Shown: in pieces, positions 5,828 through 11,342 of the stretch
How the letters are laid out: every line of letters begins with the position of its first letter
Position numbering within the stretch: position 1 is the stretch's first letter
Assembly: GCA_001564255.1 (NCBI GenBank)
Contig: LKNC01000071.1
Location: 1 to 11,342, forward strand
Direction: 5' to 3'
DNA: 11,342 nucleotides
Source: Natrialbaceae archaeon Tc-Br11_E2g1
Lineage (GTDB): Archaea > Halobacteriota > Halobacteria > Halobacteriales > Natrialbaceae
The notes under the pieces: generated by a model
The model's input: the letters and a program-made list of their open reading frames with translations, nothing else
The model's database searches: none
Told to the model about the DNA's origin: nothing
Position numbers and translations under genes: made by a program

Positions 5828-7219
5828 TCAGAACACGTCACTGGCCTCGAGTCGTCCCTCACGAACGACCCCACGGACCGTCACTTCCTCGCCTAATCCC
5901 ACGTCCGCGTCGGTCTCGACGCTCATCGTCTCCTCGCCGTCGTCCAAGACGACCGGGTCCCCGGCCTGGACGACGACGCCGGTGAACTCCATCTCGCCGT
6001 CCCCTCCCCGCCCGTCTCCGGACTCGTCGTCCGTCGTGGCGTCCGCCTCGCCCGTGTCGCCCCCGAACGCCGAGAGTCCGGTCGCTTCCTCGGCCGTGTC
6101 TTCCGTATCCGCCCCCGATTCGCCCTCGAGGACCGTCACCGTCGACTGCCAGCCCGCCGACGCTTCCAGGTCCTCCTGCCAGCCGTCTTTGATCTCGACG
6201 TCCGCGAGTGCGACCTCGTCGCCGGGGCCGAGATCGACGTCCGCTTTCTCACCCCACAGTGCGACACGGATGTCGCCCGTCGCGTCCTGGACCCGAACGT
6301 TCCGGACCTGCCCCTCCGAGCCGTCGTCACGGTCGAACGTCCGCTTTGGATCCGACGAGCGGACCACGCCCGCGATGTCGACCGTCTGGCCGATCTCGAG
6401 GCCGTCGATCGGCGTGCTCTCGGGGACGTACTCGACCTCCTCGTCGACTTCCTCCAGTGCCCCGCGATTGCCGACGTGGAGCTCGAGGTCGCCGTCCCGT
6501 TCGCGGACGTAGCCGTCGACCACCTCGACGGTGGTCCCGGCCTCGAGGTCGTCGACGCTGTCTGCCATCTCGTCCCACAGCGTCACGCGGACACGCCCGG
6601 TCGAATCCCCGAGCGTGAGGTTCGCGACCTTCCCTTCCGAGCCGTCGTCCCGATCGAAGGTGCGTACCGAGTCGGTATCCAGGACCCGCCCGAGGAGGTT
6701 GACGTTCGAGAGCCCAAGCGAGAGATCCTCGACGGTGTACGTATCGGAGAGTTCGACGTCGATCTCCTCGTCCTCGTCGATCTCGACGTGGCTGACGCTG
6801 ACCTCGACGCCCGAAAAGCCCTCCTTGGGACGGCCCTTGATCCGCAACACCTGCCCTTCCTCGAGTTCCTCGACTGCGGCTTCGGCGTGTTCGTCCCAAA
6901 AGGCCGCCCGAACCGAGCCCGTCTCGTCTGCGACCTCGACGTTTACCACGCGTCCTTCGTCTTCGCCGTCGCGGTCGAACGTTCGCATCTCGCCGATAGA
7001 GACTACCTTCGCGAGGAACTTCGCTTCCTCCATGCCCGGCTCGACGTCCGCGACGCCCCCGACCTCGCTCTCGTCGAGTTCGTGAGCGACGAGCATCGCC
7101 GCCGTCTCCGCGTCCGCGAGTCCCCCCATCTGCTCGACTTTCGCCTCGACGGCCTCGCGAAACTCCTCGAGGGAAACGTCCGCCTCGAGGTCCTCGTATA
7201 CACCCTCGATGTCGCTCAT
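5828..7219 (-). CDS. rpa2: Replication protein A-type ssDNA-binding protein with three OB folds
   Basis: This 463-residue protein coats single-stranded DNA in replication and repair. After an N-terminal helical region (1-65) come three OB folds (about 68-146, 173-250, 280-366), each carrying the same RTFDRD...V.N....D.TG..R...W core (79-108, 186-215, 293-322). An acidic low-complexity linker (about 367-409) and a short fourth OB-like segment (410-463) follow. There is no cysteine, so no zinc finger. I chose the ATG at 7219 because TTTATG lies about 30 nt upstream, as expected for a leaderless gene, and the protein then starts MSDIEGVYEDL; ATGs at 7234 and 7249 would overlap that promoter element. 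Downstream on the same strand are histone and deacetylase. In Haloferax, from memory, rpa2 is the stand-alone RPA near the histone gene, which is why I give this symbol. Confidence 0.9.
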   Translation of the reverse strand: MSDIEGVYEDLEADVSLEEFREAVEAKVEQMGGLADAETAAMLVAHELDESEVGGVADVEPGMEEAKFLAKVVSIGEMRTFDRDGEDEGRVVNVEVADETGSVRAAFWDEHAEAAVEELEEGQVLRIKGRPKEGFSGVEVSVSHVEIDEDEEIDVELSDTYTVEDLSLGLSNVNLLGRVLDTDSVRTFDRDDGSEGKVANLTLGDSTGRVRVTLWDEMADSVDDLEAGTTVEVVDGYVRERDGDLELHVGNRGALEEVDEEVEYVPESTPIDGLEIGQTVDIAGVVRSSDPKRTFDRDDGSEGQVRNVRVQDATGDIRVALWGEKADVDLGPGDEVALADVEIKDGWQEDLEASAGWQSTVTVLEGESGADTEDTAEEATGLSAFGGDTGEADATTDDESGDGRGGDGEMEFTGVVVQAGDPVVLDDGEETMSVETDADVGLGEEVTVRGVVREGRLEASDVF

Positions 7220-7244
7220 TCTATGCTCGTGCATGGGTACTCCG

Positions 7245-7252
7245 CGCATAAA
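7245..7252 (-). promoter_or_regulatory. RPA gene TATA element
   Basis: TTTATGCG on the minus strand is centred about 29 nt before the ATG at 7219. It decides the start choice for the RPA gene. The rest of 7253-7419 shows no gene on either strand that I can support. Confidence 0.5.
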
Positions 7253-7419
7253 CGTTGTCGTTGTTCGGTTCGTGGCCTCGAGAGGATACCGTCGGTGACA
7301 TACGCCACCCTCGATCCGTCTTCGTACCTAAAGGCTCGGGTCGTCCGTCTGAGGGGGGTCGCCTCGAGTGAGCGTCGACCTCCTGGCCCAAACCACCGGA
7401 TGGCATCCGGGGATCGTTT

Positions 7420-7436
7420 CGAAAGCGCTTTACGTA
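7420..7436 (+). promoter_or_regulatory. tRNA-Arg promoter (BRE and TATA)
   Basis: BRE-like CGAAAGCG (7420-7427) followed by TTTACGTA (7429-7436) lies about 26 nt before the tRNA 5' end at 7459. Confidence 0.7.
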
Positions 7437-7458
7437 TCTCACCACTACGTTAAATCGA

Positions 7459-7531
7459 GTCCTGATAGGGTAGTGGACTATCCTCTTGGCTTGCGGAGCC
7501 AGGGACCGGAGTTCAAATCTCCGTCAGGACG
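7459..7531 (+). tRNA. tRNA-Arg (anticodon GCG)
   Basis: The 73-nt gene has acceptor GTCCTGA/TCAGGAC, D-stem GGGT/ATCC, anticodon stem TTGGC/GCCAG with loop TTGCGGA, and T-stem CGGAG/CTCCG with loop TTCAAAT. The anticodon GCG is at 7493-7495, reading the arginine codon CGC, and the A after GG in the D-loop fits the usual arginine identity nucleotide A20. There is no intron and no encoded CCA. A short T-run follows at 7532-7535 and may end transcription. Confidence 0.93.
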
Positions 7532-7684
7532 TTTTCACCGACGCAACATCGCCGAGCGAAGCGAGGCATGACGGATACCCGGACAGGAGACGTGACAGAG
7601 GGCGCGAAGAGCGTGACTGTGACACGCACACCCAGTATCCGACAGTGGACTTTTCCGTTCGAGGCGCGTACCCCCAGGCGTATT
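7532..7684. other. Non-coding spacer downstream of tRNA-Arg
   Basis: This 153-nt spacer starts with a TTTT run. It contains GCCGAGCGAAGCGAGGC (7551-7567), which can fold as GCC/GGC and GC/GC pairs around a GAA loop with tandem G-A mismatches; similar short motifs are common in haloarchaeal spacers. An ORF start at 7568 would extend the next gene by 39 non-conserved residues, which I reject. A pyrimidine-rich TTTTCC at 7651-7656 is the only weak promoter-like segment. Confidence 0.4.
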
Positions 7685-7858
7685 ATGGGATTCGGAAGCT
7701 ACGACGAATCCGAGCAGCGGGACCTCGATGCCGACTTCGACGATGACGACGCTGTAGAGTCCGAAGAGAGTTCCCACAACGGCGAGATCGAGTTCGAGAA
7801 CGGTGCCTCGAGCGACGAACTGATCGAGCGGCTCAAGGATATCAAAGACGAGGAGTGA
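7685..7858 (+). CDS. Small acidic conserved haloarchaeal protein (DUF5786-like)
   Basis: This 57-residue protein begins MGFGSYDESEQRDLD, has a strongly acidic middle (DADFDDDDAVESEE) and ends with a short amphipathic helix (SSDELIERLKDIKDEE). I recognise the MGFGSYDESEQ start as a conserved haloarchaeal small protein of DUF5786 type; no function is known to me. No metal, catalytic or membrane motif is visible. Its stop codon TGA (7856-7858) shares an A with the ATG of the following DUF99 gene, so the two are translated from one mRNA. An acidic helical partner protein is one idea, but this is inference only. Confidence 0.8.
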   Translation: MGFGSYDESEQRDLDADFDDDDAVESEESSHNGEIEFENGASSDELIERLKDIKDEE

Positions 7859-8418
7859 TGAAATCCGGCGTCCGGGCGCTGGGCGTCGCCGAGTCCTACC
7901 GGGACGAGCGCAGCACGCTCGCAGGCGCAGTCGTCCGGGCCGACCGCGTCGTCGACGGCTTGGGCTTTGTCTCCTGTACCGTCGGTGGCACCGACGCCAC
8001 GGACGCCGTCGTCTCCCTCGTCGAGCGAATCGCACGCGAAGACGTTCGCTATCTCATGTTCGGCGCGGTCGCTCCGGCGTGGTACAACGTCTTCGACCTG
8101 TCGACGATCCACCGGCGGGCGGACCGTCCCGTCCTCGCGGTCACCTTCGAGGAAAGCGAGGGACTGGAGGACGGCCTCCGGGAAGCGTTTTCGGGTCCGG
8201 ACCTCGAGGTCCGCCTCGAGCGTTACCGGGCCCTGCCACCCCGTCGGGCCGTCCCCGTCGGCGAGGAGACGGTCTACGTCAGGGCCTGTGGCCTCGAGTT
8301 CGAGGAGGCCCGGGAGGTCGTCCGTGCGTTCACTCCCGAGGGTGGGCGGCCGGAACCACTGCGGGTCGCACGGCTGGCCGCACGGGCGGGTGCGGAGTAT
8401 CGGCGCGAAAAGGGGTGA
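7858..8418 (+). CDS. DUF99 family protein (endonuclease V-like fold)
   Basis: The 186-residue protein has the DUF99 layout: MKSGVRALGVAESY (1-14), a VxGTDATDA-like core (43-50, GGTDATDA), GAVAPAWYNVFDLSTIH (69-85), RPVLAVTFEE (90-99) and a C-terminal PEPLRVARLAARA helix (165-177). DUF99 is widespread in archaea and is considered distantly related to endonuclease V; the biochemical activity is not established. The start is the ATG overlapping the stop of the small acidic gene; an in-frame GTG one codon earlier (7855) is less likely. The gene ends 10 nt before the convergent hisH stop. Family assignment is firm, function unknown. Confidence 0.87.
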   Translation: MKSGVRALGVAESYRDERSTLAGAVVRADRVVDGLGFVSCTVGGTDATDAVVSLVERIAREDVRYLMFGAVAPAWYNVFDLSTIHRRADRPVLAVTFEESEGLEDGLREAFSGPDLEVRLERYRALPPRRAVPVGEETVYVRACGLEFEEAREVVRAFTPEGGRPEPLRVARLAARAGAEYRREKG

Positions 8419-8428
8419 CTCGAGGTCG

Positions 8429-9091
8429 TTACCGGCCGGTACAGAGGGAGACGAAGTTCCGCAGGATACACAGCCCCGTCTCGCCGCTTTTCTCGGGGTG
8501 AAACTGGGTGCCAAAGACGTTGCCGGCCTCGTTCGCGACGATCGAGGGGAACTCGATGTCATACCCCGTCGAGGCGACGACGGCCTCGTCGTCGTCGGGG
8601 ACGGCGTAGTACGAGTGGACGAAGTAGGCGTACTCACCGTCGACGCCCTCGACGAGTGGGTGCTCGCGTTCGACGGAGAGTTCGTTCCAGCCCATATGTG
8701 GGACCTTCTGTCCTTCGTCAAAACGGACGTTCGTCCCCGGGACCAGGTCCAGGCCGGTGACTGCGGAGTCGCCGTCGGTTTCGCCCTCTTCACTCGAGGT
8801 GAGCAGCATCTGCATGCCGAGGCAGATGCCAAAGAGGGGCGTCCCGCTCTCGGCGACGGCCAGTAAGTCCTCGCGGATCGGGTCAGCGTTCTCGATGCCC
8901 TCGCGGAACGCGCCGACACCGGGGAGGACGACGCCGTCGGCTTCGGCGAAGGCTTCGGGGTCGTCGGTGATCGTTACGTCGGCACCGGCACGCTCGAGTC
9001 CGCGGGTGACACTGCGGAGGTTCCCGAGCCCGTAATCGACGACGACGACGTCGGCGACCGTCTCCTCGGGGGTAGCCGTGGTCGTGCTCAT
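8429..9091 (-). CDS. hisH: Imidazole glycerol phosphate synthase, glutaminase subunit HisH
   Basis: This 220-residue class I glutamine amidotransferase supplies ammonia to HisF in the fifth step of histidine synthesis, giving IGP and AICAR. It shows VVVDYGLGNLRSV (16-28), the oxyanion region LPGVGAF (56-62), the nucleophile elbow FGICLGMQ with C90, the HisH-typical VPHMGWNEL (130-138) and FHPEKSG with H198 and E200, completing the C-H-E triad. I chose the ATG at 9091, which gives a short, poorly conserved lead before the first strand; a start at 9172 would add 27 unrelated residues. No hisF or other his gene is in the window, which fits the scattered his genes of haloarchaea. It converges with the DUF99 gene and diverges from the membrane protein gene. 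Confidence 0.95.
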   Translation of the reverse strand: MSTTTATPEETVADVVVVDYGLGNLRSVTRGLERAGADVTITDDPEAFAEADGVVLPGVGAFREGIENADPIREDLLAVAESGTPLFGICLGMQMLLTSSEEGETDGDSAVTGLDLVPGTNVRFDEGQKVPHMGWNELSVEREHPLVEGVDGEYAYFVHSYYAVPDDDEAVVASTGYDIEFPSIVANEAGNVFGTQFHPEKSGETGLCILRNFVSLCTGR

Positions 9092-9162
9092 TGGGGAACG
9101 TGGGAGACGGAGGGCCAAGTGCGTTGCCCTTGGCGAAAGAGTCCCCGAACACAACCGCCGGA

Positions 9163-9170
9163 GGTAAAAC
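9163..9170 (+). promoter_or_regulatory. TATA-like element of the membrane protein gene
   Basis: GGTAAAAC is centred about 27 nt before the ATG at 9194, consistent with a leaderless transcript. I see no convincing TATA element for hisH in the same spacer (9092-9193). Confidence 0.4.
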
Positions 9171-9193
9171 ACGCACCCACGTAGAACGAACGA

Positions 9194-9475
9194 ATGCGTG
9201 GGCCAGGACTCCTCTGGATGCTTCAGACCGCCGTGGGACTCTCGATGGCCGGCCCGATGTTCGTCGTCGGCCTCGAGTTCTTCCGTTCGGGCCGAACAGC
9301 CGCCGGCGTCGGCTTTTTCGGTCTCGGACTCGTTGCGCTGTACTTCCCGACGTACCTGCTAAACCGGATCGGCGGTCCCCGCACGTGGATCCGCCGGCGG
9401 CTTGGACGGGACAAAGACGGGCCAGAAGCCGACAGGGAGACCTCGAGTCTGCTCGAGCGGCTTCGGAACTGGTGA
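9194..9475 (+). CDS. Small two-TM membrane protein of unknown function
   Basis: I do not recognise a named family. The 93-residue protein has two hydrophobic helices, about residues 6-29 and 36-56, joined by a short RSGRT turn, and a charged C-terminal tail (about 58-93) rich in Arg, Asp and Glu. By the positive-inside rule the basic segment NRIGGPRTWIRRRLGRDK (57-74) suggests a cytoplasmic C-terminus, and with two helices also a cytoplasmic N-terminus. There is no signal peptidase site and no metal or catalytic motif. It is divergent from hisH and convergent with the uracil-DNA glycosylase gene, so context gives no hint of its role. Codon use matches neighbouring genes, so I take it as real. 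Confidence 0.75.
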   Translation: MRGPGLLWMLQTAVGLSMAGPMFVVGLEFFRSGRTAAGVGFFGLGLVALYFPTYLLNRIGGPRTWIRRRLGRDKDGPEADRETSSLLERLRNW

Positions 9476-9544
9476 GCAGAATTATACTGCTGGGCAAAAG
9501 TACGTGAACAGCCGGCTGGGGAAGTGAGAACAGAGGGCCAGGAA

Positions 9545-9579
9545 ACCGGACGGTGTCCGGTGACGAGCGGCCCGGACAC
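9545..9579. terminator. Hairpin(s) between convergent genes
   Basis: ACCGGAC (9545-9551) and GTCCGGT (9555-9561) form a perfect 7-bp stem with a 3-nt loop. GTGTCCGG (9553-9560) can instead pair with CCGGACAC (9572-9579). The two folds exclude each other. They lie in the 142-nt space between the 3' ends of two convergent genes, so a bidirectional terminator or 3'-UTR structure is the simplest reading. No T-tract follows directly. Confidence 0.45.
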
Positions 9580-9617
9580 ATCGGTCAGTAATTCCAGTAC
9601 TGACGAGCGAGTCGGTA

Positions 9618-10214
9618 TCAGAAGCCGTCGAGACGCGTCTGGCCGCCCCCAGCTCCGTCGACGCCTGCCAGATCCGCCGCCGTCTCGAGGGCCCCCTCGA
9701 AGGTCTCCTCCTGGCTTCGGTCGTACAGCGTCGCGGCGGGGTGGACACAGATCAGGACGCGCCGTGGCGTGTCGTCGAGACGGATCTCTTCGACGCTGCC
9801 GGCTTCGTTCGTGACCGCGACCGACCGCCCCAGCAGGTGTTGGCTCGGCACTTTCCCCAGCGTGACGATCACCTCGGGGTCGACCAGTTCGATCTCCTGT
9901 GTTAAGTAGCCACGGCAGGCCTCGAGTTCCTCGCCGGTCGGATCGCGGTTCTCGGGTGGCCGACAGCGCACGCAGTTTGTGATCCGGACGGCCGATCGCT
10001 CGAGGCCGACCGCGAGCAACGCGTCGTCGAGGACCGAACCGCTACGGCCGACGAACGGCTCGCCCTGGCTGTCCTCGTTCGCACCCGGCCCCTCGCCGAC
10101 GAAAAGCAAGTCGGCGTCCTCGGGACCGGTGCCGTCGACGATCCGACTGCGCGAGTCGACGAGTGCGGGACATCGCGTACACTTCGTCACCGAGAGCCCC
10201 TCCATCTGTTCCAT
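9618..10214 (-). CDS. udg: Family 4 uracil-DNA glycosylase (4Fe-4S)
   Basis: This 198-residue enzyme removes uracil from DNA at the first step of base-excision repair. Motif A is GEGPGANEDSQGEPFVGRSG (40-59) and motif B contains HPA (158-160). The cluster cysteines match the family spacing: CTRC (C12, C15) and C84 with C100 (CX15C). The length is typical. The start at 10214 is favoured because ACGTAGTA with an upstream CGAAA lies about 25 nt before it; an in-frame ATG at 10205 gives the shorter MEGLSVT start and cannot be excluded. The C-terminal tail (about 185-198) is Gly-rich and probably flexible. The upstream TRAM gene is on the same strand, but the 78-nt gap holds a separate promoter. 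Confidence 0.95.
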   Translation of the reverse strand: MEQMEGLSVTKCTRCPALVDSRSRIVDGTGPEDADLLFVGEGPGANEDSQGEPFVGRSGSVLDDALLAVGLERSAVRITNCVRCRPPENRDPTGEELEACRGYLTQEIELVDPEVIVTLGKVPSQHLLGRSVAVTNEAGSVEEIRLDDTPRRVLICVHPAATLYDRSQEETFEGALETAADLAGVDGAGGGQTRLDGF

Positions 10215-10235
10215 ACCTGTAGCTCAAGCGGCTGG

Positions 10236-10251
10236 CTACTACGTGTTTCGA
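10236..10251 (-). promoter_or_regulatory. Uracil-DNA glycosylase promoter
   Basis: On the minus strand CGAAA (BRE-like, about 10250-10246) is followed by ACGTAGTA (10243-10236), centred about 25 nt before the ATG at 10214. It supports the longer start. Confidence 0.45.
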
Positions 10252-10292
10252 GTTACGGGAAAAACCGGTCGGCCTGTCGCCCACTCGAGGAG

Positions 10293-10742
10293 TTATGAAC
10301 CCCAGAAGTTCTCGCGGCTGCCGAGGCGTTCACGACGGGTTTTGGCCCGGTCGTCACCGTCGTCTTCGTCCGTTTCCTCCGTCTCCCCGTCGGACTCCTC
10401 GTCGGGATCCATCGGGAGACGTTCGAGCTCTTCGGCACGGGCGTGGTTGCTGTGGACCCGCGTGATCTCGACGCGAGCGCGTGCCTCCGGGAGCACGCCA
10501 TCGACCATCACGATGAAGCCGTCCTCGGTCCGTCCGACGCCGGCCCCACTCTCGTGGATGTCCTCGACGTCGACGACGACCTCCTCGCCGGGTTTGACCG
10601 GCTGGGTCTTCAGATCCTGGATCGGCTGGCTGTAGTGGTTACACCACTGCTTTCCACCCCGGTCCCCGTAGTGTTGACATCCCATTCCCGAGATGCGTTC
10701 GGAGAAACTCGGGCAGTCGTCCGCGAGTGGGCAGTCTGCCAT
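10293..10742 (-). CDS. TRAM-domain protein with N-terminal Cys/His cluster
   Basis: The 149-residue protein has an N-terminal Cys/His-rich segment (C4, C10, C22, H24, C34, H36), a TRAM domain (about 47-102; PVKPGEEVVVDVEDIHESGAGVGR, then FIVMVDGVLPEARARVEITRV) and an acidic disordered tail (about 112-149). TRAM is a small beta-barrel RNA-binding domain found in TrmA-type and MiaB-type tRNA-modifying enzymes and, alone, in archaeal RNA-chaperone-like proteins. The N-terminal cluster is probably a zinc or other metal site, as in haloarchaeal relatives; this part is inferred. A role in RNA handling is likely. A TATA element (10765-10771) supports the leaderless start at 10742. It is divergent from etfB. 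Confidence 0.85.
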   Translation of the reverse strand: MADCPLADDCPSFSERISGMGCQHYGDRGGKQWCNHYSQPIQDLKTQPVKPGEEVVVDVEDIHESGAGVGRTEDGFIVMVDGVLPEARARVEITRVHSNHARAEELERLPMDPDEESDGETEETDEDDGDDRAKTRRERLGSRENFWGS

Positions 10743-10764
10743 AGGTCACAGTACCCACGGAGCC

Positions 10765-10771
10765 GTTAAAC
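10765..10771 (-). promoter_or_regulatory. TATA element of the TRAM gene
   Basis: GTTTAAC on the minus strand is centred 26 nt before the ATG at 10742, fitting a leaderless transcript. Confidence 0.6.
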
Positions 10772-10825
10772 CGCTTGCGTCTCGAGAACGCCTCAGGAGG
10801 AACAGTCGGTCCGCTAACGCGGTTT

Positions 10826-10839
10826 CGAAAACATTTACG
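10826..10839 (+). promoter_or_regulatory. etfB promoter (BRE and TATA)
   Basis: CGAAAACA (10826-10833) followed by TTTACG (10834-10839) is centred about 26 nt before the ATG at 10863. It is one of the best-matching archaeal core promoters in the window. Confidence 0.7.
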
Positions 10840-10862
10840 TGTGGGGGAATGAAGGCGAATAC

Positions 10863-11342
10863 ATGAAAGCGCTCGTCACAGTAAAAGAAGTCGCGACCGT
10901 CGACGACACGTTCGAGATCGACGGGACCGCGATCGCAGAGCAGTACCTCGATGCGGATCTAAACGAGTGGGACGAGTACGCGATCGAGGAAGCCGTTTCC
11001 CTCCAGGAAGCGGACGTCATAGAGGAAGTCGTCACCGTCACCATCGGTCCGGAGGACGCCGAACAGACGATCCGACAGGCCCTGGCGAAAGGTGCCGACC
11101 GGGCGATCCGCGTCTGGGACGAGGCCATAGAAGGCGTCGACTTACTCGACGTCGGTGCGAAGACGGCGATCCTCTCGGCGGTCGTCGAGGCCGAGGACCC
11201 CGACCTCGTTCTCTCGGGGGTCCAGTCGGGTGACGACAGCTTCGGCGCGACCGGCGTCTCCGTCGCCGAGGAGGTTGGCTACCAGTGGGGCGCGGTCGTC
11301 AACAGTCTCGACCTCGAGGCGGGTGCCGACATCGCCTCGGTC
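10863..11342 (+). CDS. etfB: Electron transfer flavoprotein beta subunit (3' end outside window)
   Basis: The first 160 residues of an ETF beta subunit (FixA family) are present; the frame is open to the right edge. ETF beta binds AMP or a second FAD and pairs with ETF alpha to carry electrons from acyl-CoA dehydrogenases or similar enzymes to the quinone pool. Typical elements are MKALVTVKEVATVDD (1-15), NEWDEYAIEEAV (34-45) and the adenine-nucleotide signature GVQSGDDSFGATGV (119-132). The start is supported by a promoter 26 nt upstream. The gene for ETF alpha, usually next to it, would lie to the right of the window. Whether this is a housekeeping or a bifurcating (FixAB-type) ETF cannot be judged from the fragment. 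Confidence 0.93.
   Translation, partial: MKALVTVKEVATVDDTFEIDGTAIAEQYLDADLNEWDEYAIEEAVSLQEADVIEEVVTVTIGPEDAEQTIRQALAKGADRAIRVWDEAIEGVDLLDVGAKTAILSAVVEAEDPDLVLSGVQSGDDSFGATGVSVAEEVGYQWGAVVNSLDLEAGADIASV

Noticed and set aside
7568..7684. Longer N-terminus for the small acidic protein
   Set aside because: The conserved protein begins at MGFGSYDESEQ; the 39 upstream residues are basic and unlike it.
7855..7861. GTGATGA as a box C motif of a C/D RNA
   Set aside because: It is the stop/start overlap of two genes, and no box D or second box pair follows at suitable distance.
1..11342. Very frequent CTCGAG/CCTCGAG hexamers as a possible regulatory or restriction motif
   Set aside because: Most occurrences fall in coding frames as Leu-Glu or Ser-Arg codon pairs and reflect haloarchaeal codon preference.
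1..11342. CRISPR arrays, insertion sequences, toxin-antitoxin pairs or defence genes
   Set aside because: No spaced repeats, terminal inverted repeats with transposase, or recognisable defence domains are present on either strand.

Overview
The window is chromosomal DNA from a halophilic archaeon (class Halobacteria; the gene style would fit Natrialbaceae, but I cannot place it to genus). The evidence is the high G+C, the very acidic proteins, leaderless genes with TATA/BRE elements about 26 nt before the start codon, tRNA genes without encoded CCA, an archaeal tRNA intron, an archaeal class I CCA-adding enzyme, a doublet histone and a multi-OB-fold RPA.

Layout. Positions 1-2095 (minus) carry two tandem COG0523/CobW-type GTPase metallochaperone genes; the left one runs off the window and has a long His-rich metal-binding linker. 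Positions 2198-2611 (plus) carry a divergent NikR-like regulator, with an AT-rich intergenic region full of inverted repeats. Together they look like a self-contained metal-homeostasis module. Positions 2612-2871 hold a duplicated tRNA 3' end, an unexplained structured 120-bp stretch and an intron-containing tRNA-Asn (minus). The CCA-adding enzyme follows at 2967-4346 (plus) and overlaps tail-to-tail with a histone deacetylase gene.

Positions 4331-7219 (minus) form a DNA/chromatin cluster transcribed in the order RPA-type ssDNA-binding protein, doublet histone, class I/II-type histone deacetylase; histone and deacetylase are 3 nt apart. A tRNA-Arg(GCG) lies at 7459-7531. Positions 7685-8418 (plus) hold a small acidic protein and a DUF99 protein with overlapping stop/start. 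Then come hisH (minus), a two-TM membrane protein (plus), family-4 uracil-DNA glycosylase (minus), a Cys/His-TRAM protein (minus) and the start of etfB (plus), which is cut by the right edge.

Most of the window is core haloarchaeal chromosome. The parts most worth a second look are the metal module (1-2611), the tRNA-Asn intron with its nearby duplicated 3' end, and the histone-deacetylase operon. I found no CRISPR array, insertion sequence or intact prophage.
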